The position numbers and the translations under genes were made by a program. A stretch of 17,402 bases of DNA from CAZBEA01 sp964490835 (GTDB lineage Bacteria; Patescibacteriota; Microgenomatia; Levybacterales; GWA1-39-11), in assembly GCA_964490835.1 (NCBI GenBank), contig CAZBEA010000016.1, positions 1 to 17,402 on the forward strand, in the 5' to 3' direction. Positions 1 through 6,893 of the stretch are shown piece by piece (positions within the stretch are counted from its first letter, which is position 1; each line of letters opens with the position of its first letter). Under the pieces are notes generated by a model, which was not told the DNA's origin, did not search any database, and worked only from the letters and a program-made list of their open reading frames with translations.

Positions 1-2920
1 AGGCTGTTGGGGTACCTGCTGCTACATTGACAAAGGCGAATTTGGCGCCGGCGGTTGTTGTACTACCCACTAGTAAGTCTACAGAAGGATATACAGGGTA
101 GAGAGCGCCTCCTGAGAGTTCCCAGTAACTTGTGATAGTTCCACCGATATTTGTCCATGAAAGACCACCCGACCCATCAGTGGTAAGTGCGTATCCATTA
201 GACCCGGCACCGGCGGGGAATGTGTAGGTCTGGTTATTAAGACGGATCGTTCCATCTACTTCCAATTCGTCTTGGATGTAAAGATCACCGATTCCCTCCG
301 GTGTCGATGCACCCGAAGTATCTGATGCAAAGAAATTGTAGGCAGCTGCAGCTGCTCCCCCGATATTGAGAGCGTCTGAGGATAAAATATTTCCTCCTGA
401 AGCGTCAATAGTCAGATCTGTTGAAGTATTGATGAACCTTCCAAATTCAGCTCCACCATCCCGAAGTATCACATCTCCTCCATCTGCATCGATGATCACA
501 TCGGTAGAACTATCAATCGTTAAATCGCCGGTCGAATTTAACGAAAGCGTGCCTGCGGGAGTAATTGAGAGGTTTGATGAATCGGTAGTCTGAAGAGTGA
601 GATTTGTTCCGTCCGAAAGAAAGTCCATGAAATCCTCAGTCTCACCATTCGGTGCAACACGAATCCTGCCTGTTCCAGATCCACCAATTGATATAGTTTG
701 AGCAGTTGTGGTAGTTATCGATCCATTTGCTGTAATAAATAAACCTCCCGCTGCTCCCGCAGAAAGGGTAGCCGTAGGAGTCCCGGTAAGACTGTTTAAG
801 ACAGCGAATCGAGCAGAGGAGGTAGATGTTCCGCCAACTGCAAAATCTAACGTTGAGTTAATTGGAACAATCATTCCAGAAGAAATGTAGAACGGACTGT
901 TAGTTGTGCTCGAGGAGCCTATTTCATTCCATGAGACTCCGTCGTAGAACAGTACCGTATTGCTGGTTGTGTTGTAGTAGAGAGAACCCTCTCCAATAGC
1001 GGATGGATCCGATGAAAGGTTCCCGAGTCTTAATTGTCCTCCATTGACATAGATATCTCCGGCTACTTCCAACTCCTCACTTGGAATAGCGACTCCAATT
1101 CCTACGTTCCCGTCGTTTGCAATAACAAATTGAGTTATGCCGGAGGAAGAGGCAGTAAAAATATCCCCGCCGCTCGTATTGTTATTGACAATAAATGCCG
1201 CTCTGGCTGAATCGGTTGCTAAAATAACTACGTTATCTCTAAATTCTACGGCGCCCGGAAGAATCGATGAATTGAGTGTTGAGTTGATAATACCTTTTTG
1301 TAAATCTATAAAACCATATCCATCCGGTGCAATCTGTACATCCCCATCAGATCCCGAATTGGTTTGAAGAATTGTAGTCTCTCCACTGATGGTGAAACTT
1401 CCCCCTGAAGCTCTGAAAACAGGACTTTCGGATCCTCCTATCACCAAATCTCCCGAAGAATTGAGAGCCAAAATTACATTCGTTGTTCCTGCACCGGATG
1501 AGGTGATCGGAAGAAGGCCTTGCAGGGTCTCTGAATTTAAAGCGTATGCGACAGAAGTTATTCGCTGTCGTGGTGTTAACTCGCTGGTTCCGGCCACAGT
1601 GATCCCCAGATACAGGCTTGCGTTGTCTGCGAATAATGATTGGGGTATAGAAGTCGTTGAGCCAAGCAGAACCGAGAAGATTCCATCCTGGTCAGGTGTG
1701 ATTGACTGGGTCTCTTCCCAAAGAGCGGTTCCACCTGTCTCTACGTTATAAATAGCAAATTTCACCGACGTTGCGGTGGTTATAGGGTTGTCATTCTCAT
1801 CCGTGAGCCTTCCTTGGAAGGACATAAGCCGAGGTGGCGATGCTGCCGCAAGTACAGGCGATTCTTGCTGAGGTCTGGCAATAAGATTTTCAAAGATTGT
1901 AATCCCTACAATAACTGCAAATATTATTAGGACAGCAAAGTGGAGGTAATTAACAAAAGGAAGGTTATGATATCTTTTGTACCAATTTGGTCTAGTGTGG
2001 CGTGCGTGGTGCCATGCTTTTTTGTGAAAAGGAAGATGTGAAATATCTCGTGGAAAATCTTCACCGGACTTTTTCACGGAAGGGATTGGGTTAATAGGCG
2101 AGATTTGGTCTATTTTTGAGCCTGATTCGGCAATAAGTCCTTTAAATGAATTGCCGATGCGGGAAAAGGGGTTGGTCTTTCCTACTGAGTTGTTAGCTTC
2201 CTCGAGGTTTTCCAGATCAAAATTCAAGCCCTCGTCTATATTCTGATCATTATTTATATCTTTTGATATATTTATTTTTGCAGGCTCAGCATTTATTTCA
2301 TTATTGAGAGGAGTAGATTGTACGTGGTGGGAATTTGGAATTGAGCTTCGGTAGTCAAAAAGCTTCCTAAGAGAGGATAATTTTCTATTAATCGAATTCG
2401 GGGAAAGGTTCTGAGAAAAGAGATACTCAGTGTAGCTCTGGAAAGAAGAGGGGCTATGTGGATCTATATTTGAAGTCTCTGCCCATTTAAAGAAGGAATT
2501 GGCGTCGGAAAGATAGTTTTTGATTGTTAGTTCGGATGCATTCGCAGAAGACAAAAAGTTTTTAAAGCCGGTAATATCTTCGCTTGCAGGATTCTTTACG
2601 TCTGCTGACTCAAAGGGATTTGTAATTGTTGAATTCAGTGAAATATAACCGCAGAATTTCCTAAGAGATGATAAGTGTCTGTCAATTGAGCTTTGTGACA
2701 AAGCGTTTCCGGCAGACTTAGCGCTTACAAATTCAGAAATTAAATCTTTGGTAAGAATTTCTGAATTGAATTTTGTATTGTAAGTATTCTCATACCAGGT
2801 GATAAATTGCTTAACGTCTGCAATGTAGTTTTTGAGAGTGGAGACGGAAGGAATTTTAGCTTGGGAAAGAAGATAGTTTTTAAAACTAGAGATAAGTTCC
2901 TGGGCAGATTGGTTTTGCAT
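1..2920 (-). CDS. Giant surface fibre protein with two Xer-type core-binding domains, one TM helix and an external repeat fibre (3' end outside window)
   Basis: The frame is open from an ATG at 2920 to the left window edge, giving 973 residues without the C-terminus. Residues about 5-105 and 115-192 are two related helical domains resembling the SAM-like core-binding domain of XerC/XerD-type recombinases. Matching segments include FKNYL/FKNFL, TLKNYIAD/TIKNYLSD and SIDRHLSSLRKF/SINRKLSSLRKL. No recombinase catalytic domain follows. After an acidic/Asn-rich linker (200-300) and a basic stretch (299-317) comes one membrane helix (about 325-347), which implies an N-in, C-out topology. The exterior starts with a FQGRLTDENDNP module (about 366-468, ending TPRQRITSVAYAL). 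It continues with low-complexity beta repeats such as NVGIG...LEVAGDI, SLYYNTTSNTVLFYDGVSWNEIG and LTIDSSTDVIIDADGGDVIL, which resemble phage-tail-fibre and bacterial fibre repeats. Role inferred: an adhesin or cell-surface fibre. The ORF, TM helix and duplication are seen directly; the domain family is recognised by eye. Confidence 0.85.
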   Translation of the reverse strand, partial: MQNQSAQELISSFKNYLLSQAKIPSVSTLKNYIADVKQFITWYENTYNTKFNSEILTKDLISEFVSAKSAGNALSQSSIDRHLSSLRKFCGYISLNSTITNPFESADVKNPASEDITGFKNFLSSANASELTIKNYLSDANSFFKWAETSNIDPHSPSSFQSYTEYLFSQNLSPNSINRKLSSLRKLFDYRSSIPNSHHVQSTPLNNEINAEPAKINISKDINNDQNIDEGLNFDLENLEEANNSVGKTNPFSRIGNSFKGLIAESGSKIDQISPINPIPSVKKSGEDFPRDISHLPFHKKAWHHARHTRPNWYKRYHNLPFVNYLHFAVLIIFAVIVGITIFENLIARPQQESPVLAAASPPRLMSFQGRLTDENDNPITTATSVKFAIYNVETGGTALWEETQSITPDQDGIFSVLLGSTTSIPQSLFADNASLYLGITVAGTSELTPRQRITSVAYALNSETLQGLLPITSSGAGTTNVILALNSSGDLVIGGSESPVFRASGGSFTISGETTILQTNSGSDGDVQIAPDGYGFIDLQKGIINSTLNSSILPGAVEFRDNVVILATDSARAAFIVNNNTSGGDIFTASSSGITQFVIANDGNVGIGVAIPSEELEVAGDIYVNGGQLRLGNLSSDPSAIGEGSLYYNTTSNTVLFYDGVSWNEIGSSSTTNSPFYISSGMIVPINSTLDFAVGGTSTSSARFAVLNSLTGTPTATLSAGAAGGLFITANGSITTTTAQTISIGGSGTGRIRVAPNGETEDFMDFLSDGTNLTLQTTDSSNLSITPAGTLSLNSTGDLTIDSSTDVIIDADGGDVILRDGGAEFGRFINTSTDLTIDASGGNILSSDALNIGGAAAAAYNFFASDTSGASTPEGIGDLYIQDELEVDGTIRLNNQTYTFPAGAGSNGYALTTDGSGGLSWTNIGGTITSYWELSGGALYPVYPSVDLLVGSTTTAGAKFAFVNVAAGTPTA

Positions 2921-2927
2921 ATCGGTA

Positions 2928-2933
2928 ATAATA
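2928..2933 (-). promoter_or_regulatory. -10 box TATTAT, leaderless start of the fibre gene
   Basis: On the minus strand TATTAT is followed by 7 nt and then the ATG at 2920, which places the transcription start at or next to the start codon. There is no Shine-Dalgarno sequence and no clear -35. The DNA upstream (about 2940-3000) is almost pure A/T. An overlapping TATTAT register 3 nt further upstream (2931-2936) is equally possible. Confidence 0.45.
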
Positions 2934-2995
2934 ATATGAGCTTAATTATCTAAGAATTATGTAATTATATTTATACTTATATTATTATATATATA

Positions 2996-3011
2996 TTATT
3001 TAGCGTGAAAA
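2996..3011 (-). repeat. Shared intergenic motif, copy 1
   Basis: Minus-strand sequence TTTTCACGCTAAATAA, about 65 bp upstream of the fibre gene's -10 box. It matches copy 2 at 13 of 16 positions and shares its first 11 bases with copy 4. Confidence 0.5.
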
Positions 3012-3085
3012 TAAAAAATCTGTCAAGACCTATAGGTAAAATGTCTAATCACAATATAAACAAACCAATTAAATTCAATTCCCAC

Positions 3086-3101
3086 TTTTCACGGTAATAA
3101 A
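3086..3101 (+). repeat. Shared intergenic motif, copy 2
   Basis: Plus-strand TTTTCACGGTAATAAA. It lies 55 bp from copy 3, measured at the common CGGTAATAAA core, in the same orientation. Confidence 0.5.
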
Positions 3102-3141
3102 AACAGCCTTAATTATAGGAGATTATACTCATTTAAAAGTA

Positions 3142-3156
3142 TTTTGCGGTAATAAA
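3142..3156 (+). repeat. Shared intergenic motif, copy 3
   Basis: Plus-strand TTTTGCGGTAATAAA, identical to copy 5 at 14 of 15 positions. It runs directly into TGATACTAT (3157-3165), which resembles an extended -10 on the plus strand, though no supported gene lies downstream. Confidence 0.5.
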
Positions 3157-3511
3157 TGATACTATCTTAATATATCAATATATATCAATGCCGGGTTTTA
3201 CCCAAAGTATATCTAACAAGCTGTTATTGCTTTTTTCCGCAGATTTTAGATTTTCTAAGTCTTTAAAACAGGGATATATTACTATGCAATATAATCGTGG
3301 TTTACTTTTTTGCATAAGAGATAGGGAAATGATGAGCTATAAGATATTGATATTTTTAATGAAATCTTAATATGGCAGATTTAGTCTTCTTCTGATAGAA
3401 TTTTGAGTTGCGATTTATTATTGATTTATTAGGCTTTTTTGAAATTGATTTTTTACTATTTTCCCGTTTTTGCTGTTCGAGGCTAGCCTAGGATGAGATA
3501 AAGAATGACAA

Positions 3512-4495
3512 CTATTGGATTTTTTTCTTTTTCTTTTTTAAACGAAGTATGATTATTATAGTGATGATTAGGCAAACCGCAACTGCGGCAATGTAGGGTA
3601 CCGGTATGACATAGAATACAAGACTTGAGGTGAAGGTTATATTTGCGTCTTCGAGGATGTGTCCATTTATTTTTGCCTCATATTTGCCAAATAAGCCATG
3701 TTTATTGATTAATAGTACATTCTTATTGTCTAATGTATCAACAAATTCTTTCAAGGAAGCACTTCTCGAGGAATAGTTTTCTTCAACTAAAAATCTTGAG
3801 GAATCTGCCAGTACATACTCAGGAAGAATCGGAACTTTCTCTATTGCTTTACCAAACATATTTTGGATCTCAACGTTTCCTGACGGAGTAATTAGGTTCT
3901 CTCCGGAATTTTTAACTAGGATAGTGAAAGGAATAGGTCCTGATGAAATTATTTTGGGGGAAGAGAATAACTCTACTTTTATACTTTTTGTTCTATTTTG
4001 ACCGATACTGAGAATAACATTCGTTCCTATTCCTGCAGGGATTTGTATATCTTCCTTTTGTTCTGTGTCTGAATTTTGTGTTAGAAAAATTACTGTGAAA
4101 TAATAATCTGATAATGGAGTGTCTCTATCTATATCAATTTGCATCTTAATGTTCTTTGTTTGCTTCGGGCCAAGCGTAATGCTTTTTTGCTCTTCCTCGT
4201 TCTCAATAAATTTCACTTTTGGAAAAATGAGGTATTCGGGAAGCGATTTGGAAGACGGGTACGTTATACTCCCATCGCCCTTGCCCGAAGGCCTAAAGGG
4301 TTTGAGTTCTATACCGAGTACAAGTTCAGAAGCGGTTTTATTTGAAAGGGAAATTTCCGGTTTTATGACTGTGGGGGGAAGAGTTGTTGCTTGAATTACC
4401 GGGGGGTAGACACCTAAGGAAAATTCCTGAGCCTGAATTTGTTCACAGCTTGCTAAAAACAAAGTAAGAAATAATAGAATTGCTGAATACTTCAC
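3512..4495 (-). CDS. C-terminally anchored DUF916/WxL-interacting-like surface protein
   Basis: This is a 327-residue exported protein starting at GTG (4495). Residues 1-23 are a signal sequence; LASC (14-17) fits a lipobox, but cleavage further on is also possible. Residues about 25-165 look like a DUF916 (WxL-interacting protein, peptidoglycan-binding) beta-sandwich: substrate-like PEISLSNKTASEL, then ITLGPKQTKNIKMQIDI and DTPLSDYYFTVIFL...GIGTNVILSIG. A second beta domain (about 168-285, FTILVKNSGENLITPSGNVEI) corresponds to the host-binding/DUF3324 position. A membrane helix (about 292-317) ends in a KKKKKK tail, so the protein is anchored with its bulk outside. It is organised like the protein at the right window edge. 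Likely role, inferred: a scaffold for surface proteins. The family assignment is by pattern only; no partner is proven. Confidence 0.72.
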   Translation of the reverse strand: MKYSAILLFLTLFLASCEQIQAQEFSLGVYPPVIQATTLPPTVIKPEISLSNKTASELVLGIELKPFRPSGKGDGSITYPSSKSLPEYLIFPKVKFIENEEEQKSITLGPKQTKNIKMQIDIDRDTPLSDYYFTVIFLTQNSDTEQKEDIQIPAGIGTNVILSIGQNRTKSIKVELFSSPKIISSGPIPFTILVKNSGENLITPSGNVEIQNMFGKAIEKVPILPEYVLADSSRFLVEENYSSRSASLKEFVDTLDNKNVLLINKHGLFGKYEAKINGHILEDANITFTSSLVFYVIPVPYIAAVAVCLIITIIIILRLKKKKKKIQ

Positions 4496-4502
4496 ATATT
4501 TA

Positions 4503-4508
4503 ATTATA
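4503..4508 (-). promoter_or_regulatory. -10 box TATAAT, leaderless GTG start
   Basis: A perfect TATAAT on the minus strand is followed by TAAATAT (7 nt) and then the GTG at 4495. Transcription would begin at or one base before the start codon. No -35 is visible at 17 bp. This placement also supports the GTG as the true start, because an overlapping ATG one base earlier is out of frame. Confidence 0.6.
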
Positions 4509-4654
4509 CGTGGAGAAAAAAAGAAATAAAAGATTTTGTTCTACACTACAAAAAATCGCTGTAAATATATCTTATAACGAGCAAAATAGCAGGGTGGAGG
4601 TTTTATCGCTAGGGCAAAATGTCTGTGAAAATGGTAAAAATAAAAAGTTCGGGT

Positions 4655-4670
4655 CACAAATAGCGTGAAA
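4655..4670 (-). repeat. Shared intergenic motif, copy 4
   Basis: Minus-strand TTTTCACGCTATTTGT shares TTTTCACGCTA with copy 1. It sits about 150 bp upstream of the -10 box of the 3512-4495 gene. Confidence 0.4.
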
Positions 4671-4989
4671 ACTAAAAAAATTGAAAATCTAAAATAGCTT
4701 CAAATTATTCGAAATTTTTTGATACGTTAATTCCTTTTTCTGAATGAAAGCCATCCGAACATAAACATGAGACAAAATACATTGATTTTTTTGGGGATCA
4801 AAGTATATCATGTCTTAATGTACATTCAAATTGCCTCTTTTGTCATCCTTAATCATAGGTTGATAACGATCTAATAATGAACTTTGGATTGATTTGACAA
4901 GATAAATGTAAAAAGTTAAATTACTATAATACACTCACATCTTAGAGTATAAAAAATGTAACAGGAGAAGTTTTTTATTGCTAAATATT

Positions 4990-5736
4990 TTAATAAAACG
5001 GTGTCGCAATATATGTAATAGTATTTAGGTATTCGCCGGCAGGTTGTGTATTTGAAATGTTCACCTTATAAGTTATTTGGACTTGTTTGTCGACACCACT
5101 ATCTGCTCCGGACATCACCACCGCTGGTGACTCTCCTTTACTTGCATTGGAAAACTGTTTGAAATAACTAGAAGTTGAAAAACCTGAATCACAATCACTA
5201 CCGGATAGGTCGTCACAGCGATAACCGAACCCAAAGGTTAGAGGATTGGACCAGGTGGCTGCCGATGTTTCAGAACAACTTCCAGAATCGCAGGTTGTGT
5301 CAGGTATCACGATGTCGGAGTTTTTCAGCTTCATTTCTGAGTTTTCGAGCGCGGTTACTTGATACCCATGAGCAGTTCTGTTGGTAACTGTTAGAGTATT
5401 TGTTCGAGTTATAGGTTCACCAGGGTTAATTACGCCAAAATCAATAAATAATGAACTCAATGAAAAAACAAACTGATCGATGGGGTGAATATATTGAAAA
5501 CCTGACTTTACTTTATAATTTGCTCCTACATCGAGTCCCGCAGCAGTGTTTCCCACCGTAAATCCTATCTTATAATTTGAGTTTGTCGGTTTACCGGAGC
5601 TTACATTGAAGCTCCCGAGTTGTATGCGATAGCTATCATTCTTCATTTCTGATTGAGCCTGTGTTGACGGGACAAAAATGATGCTTAAAATCATTAGCAG
5701 ATTTATTATGATTTTGCTACGTATTTTTTTATTCAT
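4990..5736 (-). CDS. Secreted beta-rich surface protein
   Basis: This is a 248-residue exported protein when read from the ATG at 5736 (MNKKIRSK...). The frame is open 30 nt further up to 5766, but the 5736 start gives a clean signal peptide (basic N-terminus, hydrophobic IIINLLMILSIIFVPS, cleavage near TQAQ) and a compact 8-bp overlap with the upstream gene. The mature part has the pattern IQLGSFNVSSGKPTNSNYKIGF...ANYKVKSGFQYIHP, a motif type common in bacterial secreted proteins. A beta-sandwich follows (LFIDFGVINPGEP, LTVTNRTAHGYQV, then YKVNISNTQPAGEYLNTITYIATP at the end). Cysteine pairs CDSGSC and CDDLSGSDC suggest disulphides. The second half resembles the fold and end pattern of WxL-type surface domains, but a literal W-x-L motif is absent, so I give no family name. 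It could be the partner of the anchored WxL-interacting-like protein next door. Confidence 0.75.
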   Translation of the reverse strand: MNKKIRSKIIINLLMILSIIFVPSTQAQSEMKNDSYRIQLGSFNVSSGKPTNSNYKIGFTVGNTAAGLDVGANYKVKSGFQYIHPIDQFVFSLSSLFIDFGVINPGEPITRTNTLTVTNRTAHGYQVTALENSEMKLKNSDIVIPDTTCDSGSCSETSAATWSNPLTFGFGYRCDDLSGSDCDSGFSTSSYFKQFSNASKGESPAVVMSGADSGVDKQVQITYKVNISNTQPAGEYLNTITYIATPFY

Positions 5737-6337
5737 CTTGGGCAGTTTTCTTGAGCTCGGAAGCACTTTCGATTATTTCATCAATTTCTCCATCAATTTC
5801 ATCTTCTAGTTTTTCTGAATTTTTCACCGCTTCTGCTTCTTCGATAATTTTTTCTGTCGTGTCTTCTACTTCTTTTTCAAGTTTTTCTCTTCGTTGAAAC
5901 TCTCTTCCAAAAAAATAAGCAATTGGAGATATGAGAAGCAGGCCTCCCATTCTTGCAAGCTCGGTTATATCTATTCCAGGTAACATTTCAGGTACAAATA
6001 GGACCAATATTCCTGCTAGAAAGATAAATACAGCGTGTGGCTCCATGAGGAATGCAATTCCAAATAAAAGAAAATAGAGAAGGAAGAAGAGGGGGGAGTT
6101 GGTCGAGTCTGTTAGGAAAATAGTAAGAAATATTGATGTTGTTATACCAAAGACCTCAATAAGTGAGCCTGAAAGAATTTCTTTTTTCATTCTCTTTTTG
6201 ATTAAAAGTACTATTATTGAGACCAAAATGATAAAGGCTAATATTTGAGTAATGTATAAAGAGGCATCGGTATGAATTACGGTGAGAACTATTAAAACAG
6301 AGAAAAGAATTGTAATTGTTTCTTTGACTATTTTCAC
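5729..6337 (-). CDS. Polytopic membrane protein with acidic coiled-coil tail
   Basis: This is a 202-residue protein read from a GTG at 6337. Hydrophobic segments lie at about 6-21, 27-46, 60-78, 83-101, 104-118 and 130-144 (for example TITILFSVLIVLTVI, ILAFIILVSIIVLLI, FFLLYFLLFGIAFLM). This gives about four to six helices. The last approximately 55 residues (FQRREKLEKEVEDTTEKI...) are a highly charged, probably helical or coiled-coil cytoplasmic tail rich in Glu and Lys. I do not recognise the family. The 3' end overlaps the next gene's ATG (ATGAATAA), so the membrane protein and the secreted protein are almost certainly one operon with coupled translation. A shared export or envelope function is an inference. 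Confidence 0.75.
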   Translation of the reverse strand: MKIVKETITILFSVLIVLTVIHTDASLYITQILAFIILVSIIVLLIKKRMKKEILSGSLIEVFGITTSIFLTIFLTDSTNSPLFFLLYFLLFGIAFLMEPHAVFIFLAGILVLFVPEMLPGIDITELARMGGLLLISPIAYFFGREFQRREKLEKEVEDTTEKIIEEAEAVKNSEKLEDEIDGEIDEIIESASELKKTAQDE

Positions 6338-6343
6338 AAGAAT

Positions 6344-6349
6344 ATTATA
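6344..6349 (-). promoter_or_regulatory. Extended -10 (TGGTATAAT), leaderless GTG start
   Basis: On the minus strand TG-G-TATAAT is followed by ATTCTT (6 nt) and the GTG at 6337, so the predicted +1 is the G of the start codon. The TGn extension can stand in for the missing -35. No Shine-Dalgarno is present. Confidence 0.65.
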
Positions 6350-6393
6350 CCAGTATCAAACCAAAATAAATAACTGATACACAATTTTGATAA

Positions 6394-6408
6394 TTTATTA
6401 CCGTAAAA
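6394..6408 (-). repeat. Shared intergenic motif, copy 5
   Basis: Minus-strand TTTTACGGTAATAAA lies about 45 bp upstream of the extended -10 of the 5729-6337 operon, in the same orientation as that operon. Confidence 0.5.
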
Positions 6409-6702
6409 GGGTAGTTGTATGAAAAGTTTTGATAAATATTAGCATTGTTCGTGTCGAAAAAAGATCGAAAAAAAACTCAATTTTGTAAGAACGAAAATAA
6501 TTAGAAAATCTAAAAAATTTAGCACTTTTCTCACTCCAACGCTATTAATTCAGAACGCATTTTTTTTCAATAATAACGGGCCAAACTAATAAAATGGATT
6601 TAATATGGAATTAAAAGAACAAAGACCGGTGGAGACTGCAAATACTATAAGGGATTAGCTTCGAAAAATACAGAATTATTGATAGTATTTGATCGGTTTA
6701 AG

Positions 6703-6724
6703 TCTATAAAATCGATTTTATTGA
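6703..6724. promoter_or_regulatory. Long palindrome upstream of leuS (operator-like)
   Basis: ATAAAATCGATTTTAT (6706-6721) is a perfect 16-bp palindrome. One T/T mismatch further out, TC(T) and (T)GA extend the symmetry to 22 bp. It lies about 170 bp before the leuS ATG. A dimeric regulator site is possible, but A/T richness makes chance palindromes more likely. Confidence 0.3.
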
Positions 6725-6840
6725 TGTCTTGTAGTAATGAATTGTTAATAGTCCATCCCGGGTCCACCGTGAAACGCAGTTCATCATTACATAGTTGTTG
6801 AGGAGTTCGTTTTTGGAAAAGCAAAGCCTGTGACTGTCGT

Positions 6841-6865
6841 GGGTTGTCATTGGAAGATGAAACCC
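6841..6865. promoter_or_regulatory. Dyad overlapping the leuS -35 region
   Basis: The arms GGGTT(g)TCAT and ATGA-AACCC flank the loop TGGAAG, giving 9 pairs with one bulged G. The dyad covers the proposed -35 hexamer (6850-6855) and ends 4 nt before the extended -10. It is placed like an operator rather than a leader structure, because the predicted transcript starts downstream of it. Confidence 0.35.
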
Positions 6866-6878
6866 TATCTGATACAAT
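6850..6878 (+). promoter_or_regulatory. leuS operon promoter
   Basis: TTGGAA (6850-6855) is followed by a 17-bp spacer and the extended -10 TGATACAAT (hexamer 6873-6878). The predicted start is near 6885, leaving a leader of about 9 nt before the ATG at 6894 with no Shine-Dalgarno. Confidence 0.5.
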
Positions 6879-6893
6879 AACCAAAGCAATTAT

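Larger units (their letters stand above)
2921..3511. other. AT-rich intergenic region with three motif copies
   Basis: These 591 bp separate two minus-strand genes. They contain the -10 box of the fibre gene, an A/T-only tract at roughly 2940-3000, and three copies of the TTTT(C)ACGSTAATAAA motif (2996-3011, 3086-3101, 3142-3156). A 10-bp perfect palindrome AGGCTAGCCT lies at 3480-3489, just downstream of the next gene's stop. A 60-codon open frame at 3188-3370 (+) has no ribosome site, no recognisable domain and an unconvincing composition, so I do not call it a gene. No tRNA, rRNA or CRISPR was seen. Confidence 0.6.
4496..4989. other. AT-rich intergenic region between surface genes
   Basis: These 494 bp hold the leaderless promoter of the downstream minus-strand gene and motif copy 4 (4655-4670). 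On the plus strand TATAAT occurs at 4925-4930 with TTGACA at 4894-4899, but the 25-bp spacing is too long for an ordinary promoter. It would fire toward the 3' end of the 4990-5736 gene. No ORF, tRNA or strong terminator hairpin is seen. Confidence 0.5.
6338..6893. other. Divergent intergenic region between surface operon and leuS
   Basis: These 556 bp hold the leaderless promoter of the minus-strand operon, motif copy 5 (6394-6408) and a long dyad around 6703-6724. A possible stem has arms GTAATGA (6734-6740) and TCATTAC (6784-6790). A second dyad (6841-6865) overlaps the leuS promoter. Runs of A dominate 6460-6560. An open frame on the minus strand (6645-6938) overlaps the leuS start and looks spurious. 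No tRNA or T-box was confirmed. Confidence 0.5.

Noticed and set aside
366..1751. Several plus-strand open frames within the first 2 kb
   Set aside because: They are shadows of the minus-strand fibre gene, which is open for 973 codons and has clear domain structure; the plus-strand products look non-protein-like.
2940..3000. A/T-only tract as a replication origin or unwinding element
   Set aside because: No DnaA-box cluster was seen and no dnaA/dnaN genes lie nearby; an AT-rich promoter upstream region is simpler.
3188..3370. A 60-codon open frame on the plus strand in the 2921-3511 gap
   Set aside because: No Shine-Dalgarno or leaderless -10 at the right distance, no domain, and an AT-driven composition. 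Motif copy 3 and a -10-like box lie upstream, but the spacing to the ATG does not match the other starts.
3480..3489. Palindrome AGGCTAGCCT downstream of the 3512-4495 gene as a terminator
   Set aside because: With a loop the stem is only about 3 bp and no T-run follows closely on the minus strand.
4894..4930. TTGACA and TATAAT on the plus strand suggesting an antisense or small-RNA promoter
   Set aside because: The spacer is 25 bp instead of about 17, and no gene or terminator follows before the opposing coding region.
6745..6780. T-box-like sequence upstream of leuS (GGGTCCACCGTG)
   Set aside because: The T-box core needs UGGN to pair with the tRNA NCCA end; here it is UCCA. The visible promoter also lies downstream of it. 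The reverse strand reads CGGTGGACCCG but leads to no synthetase gene.
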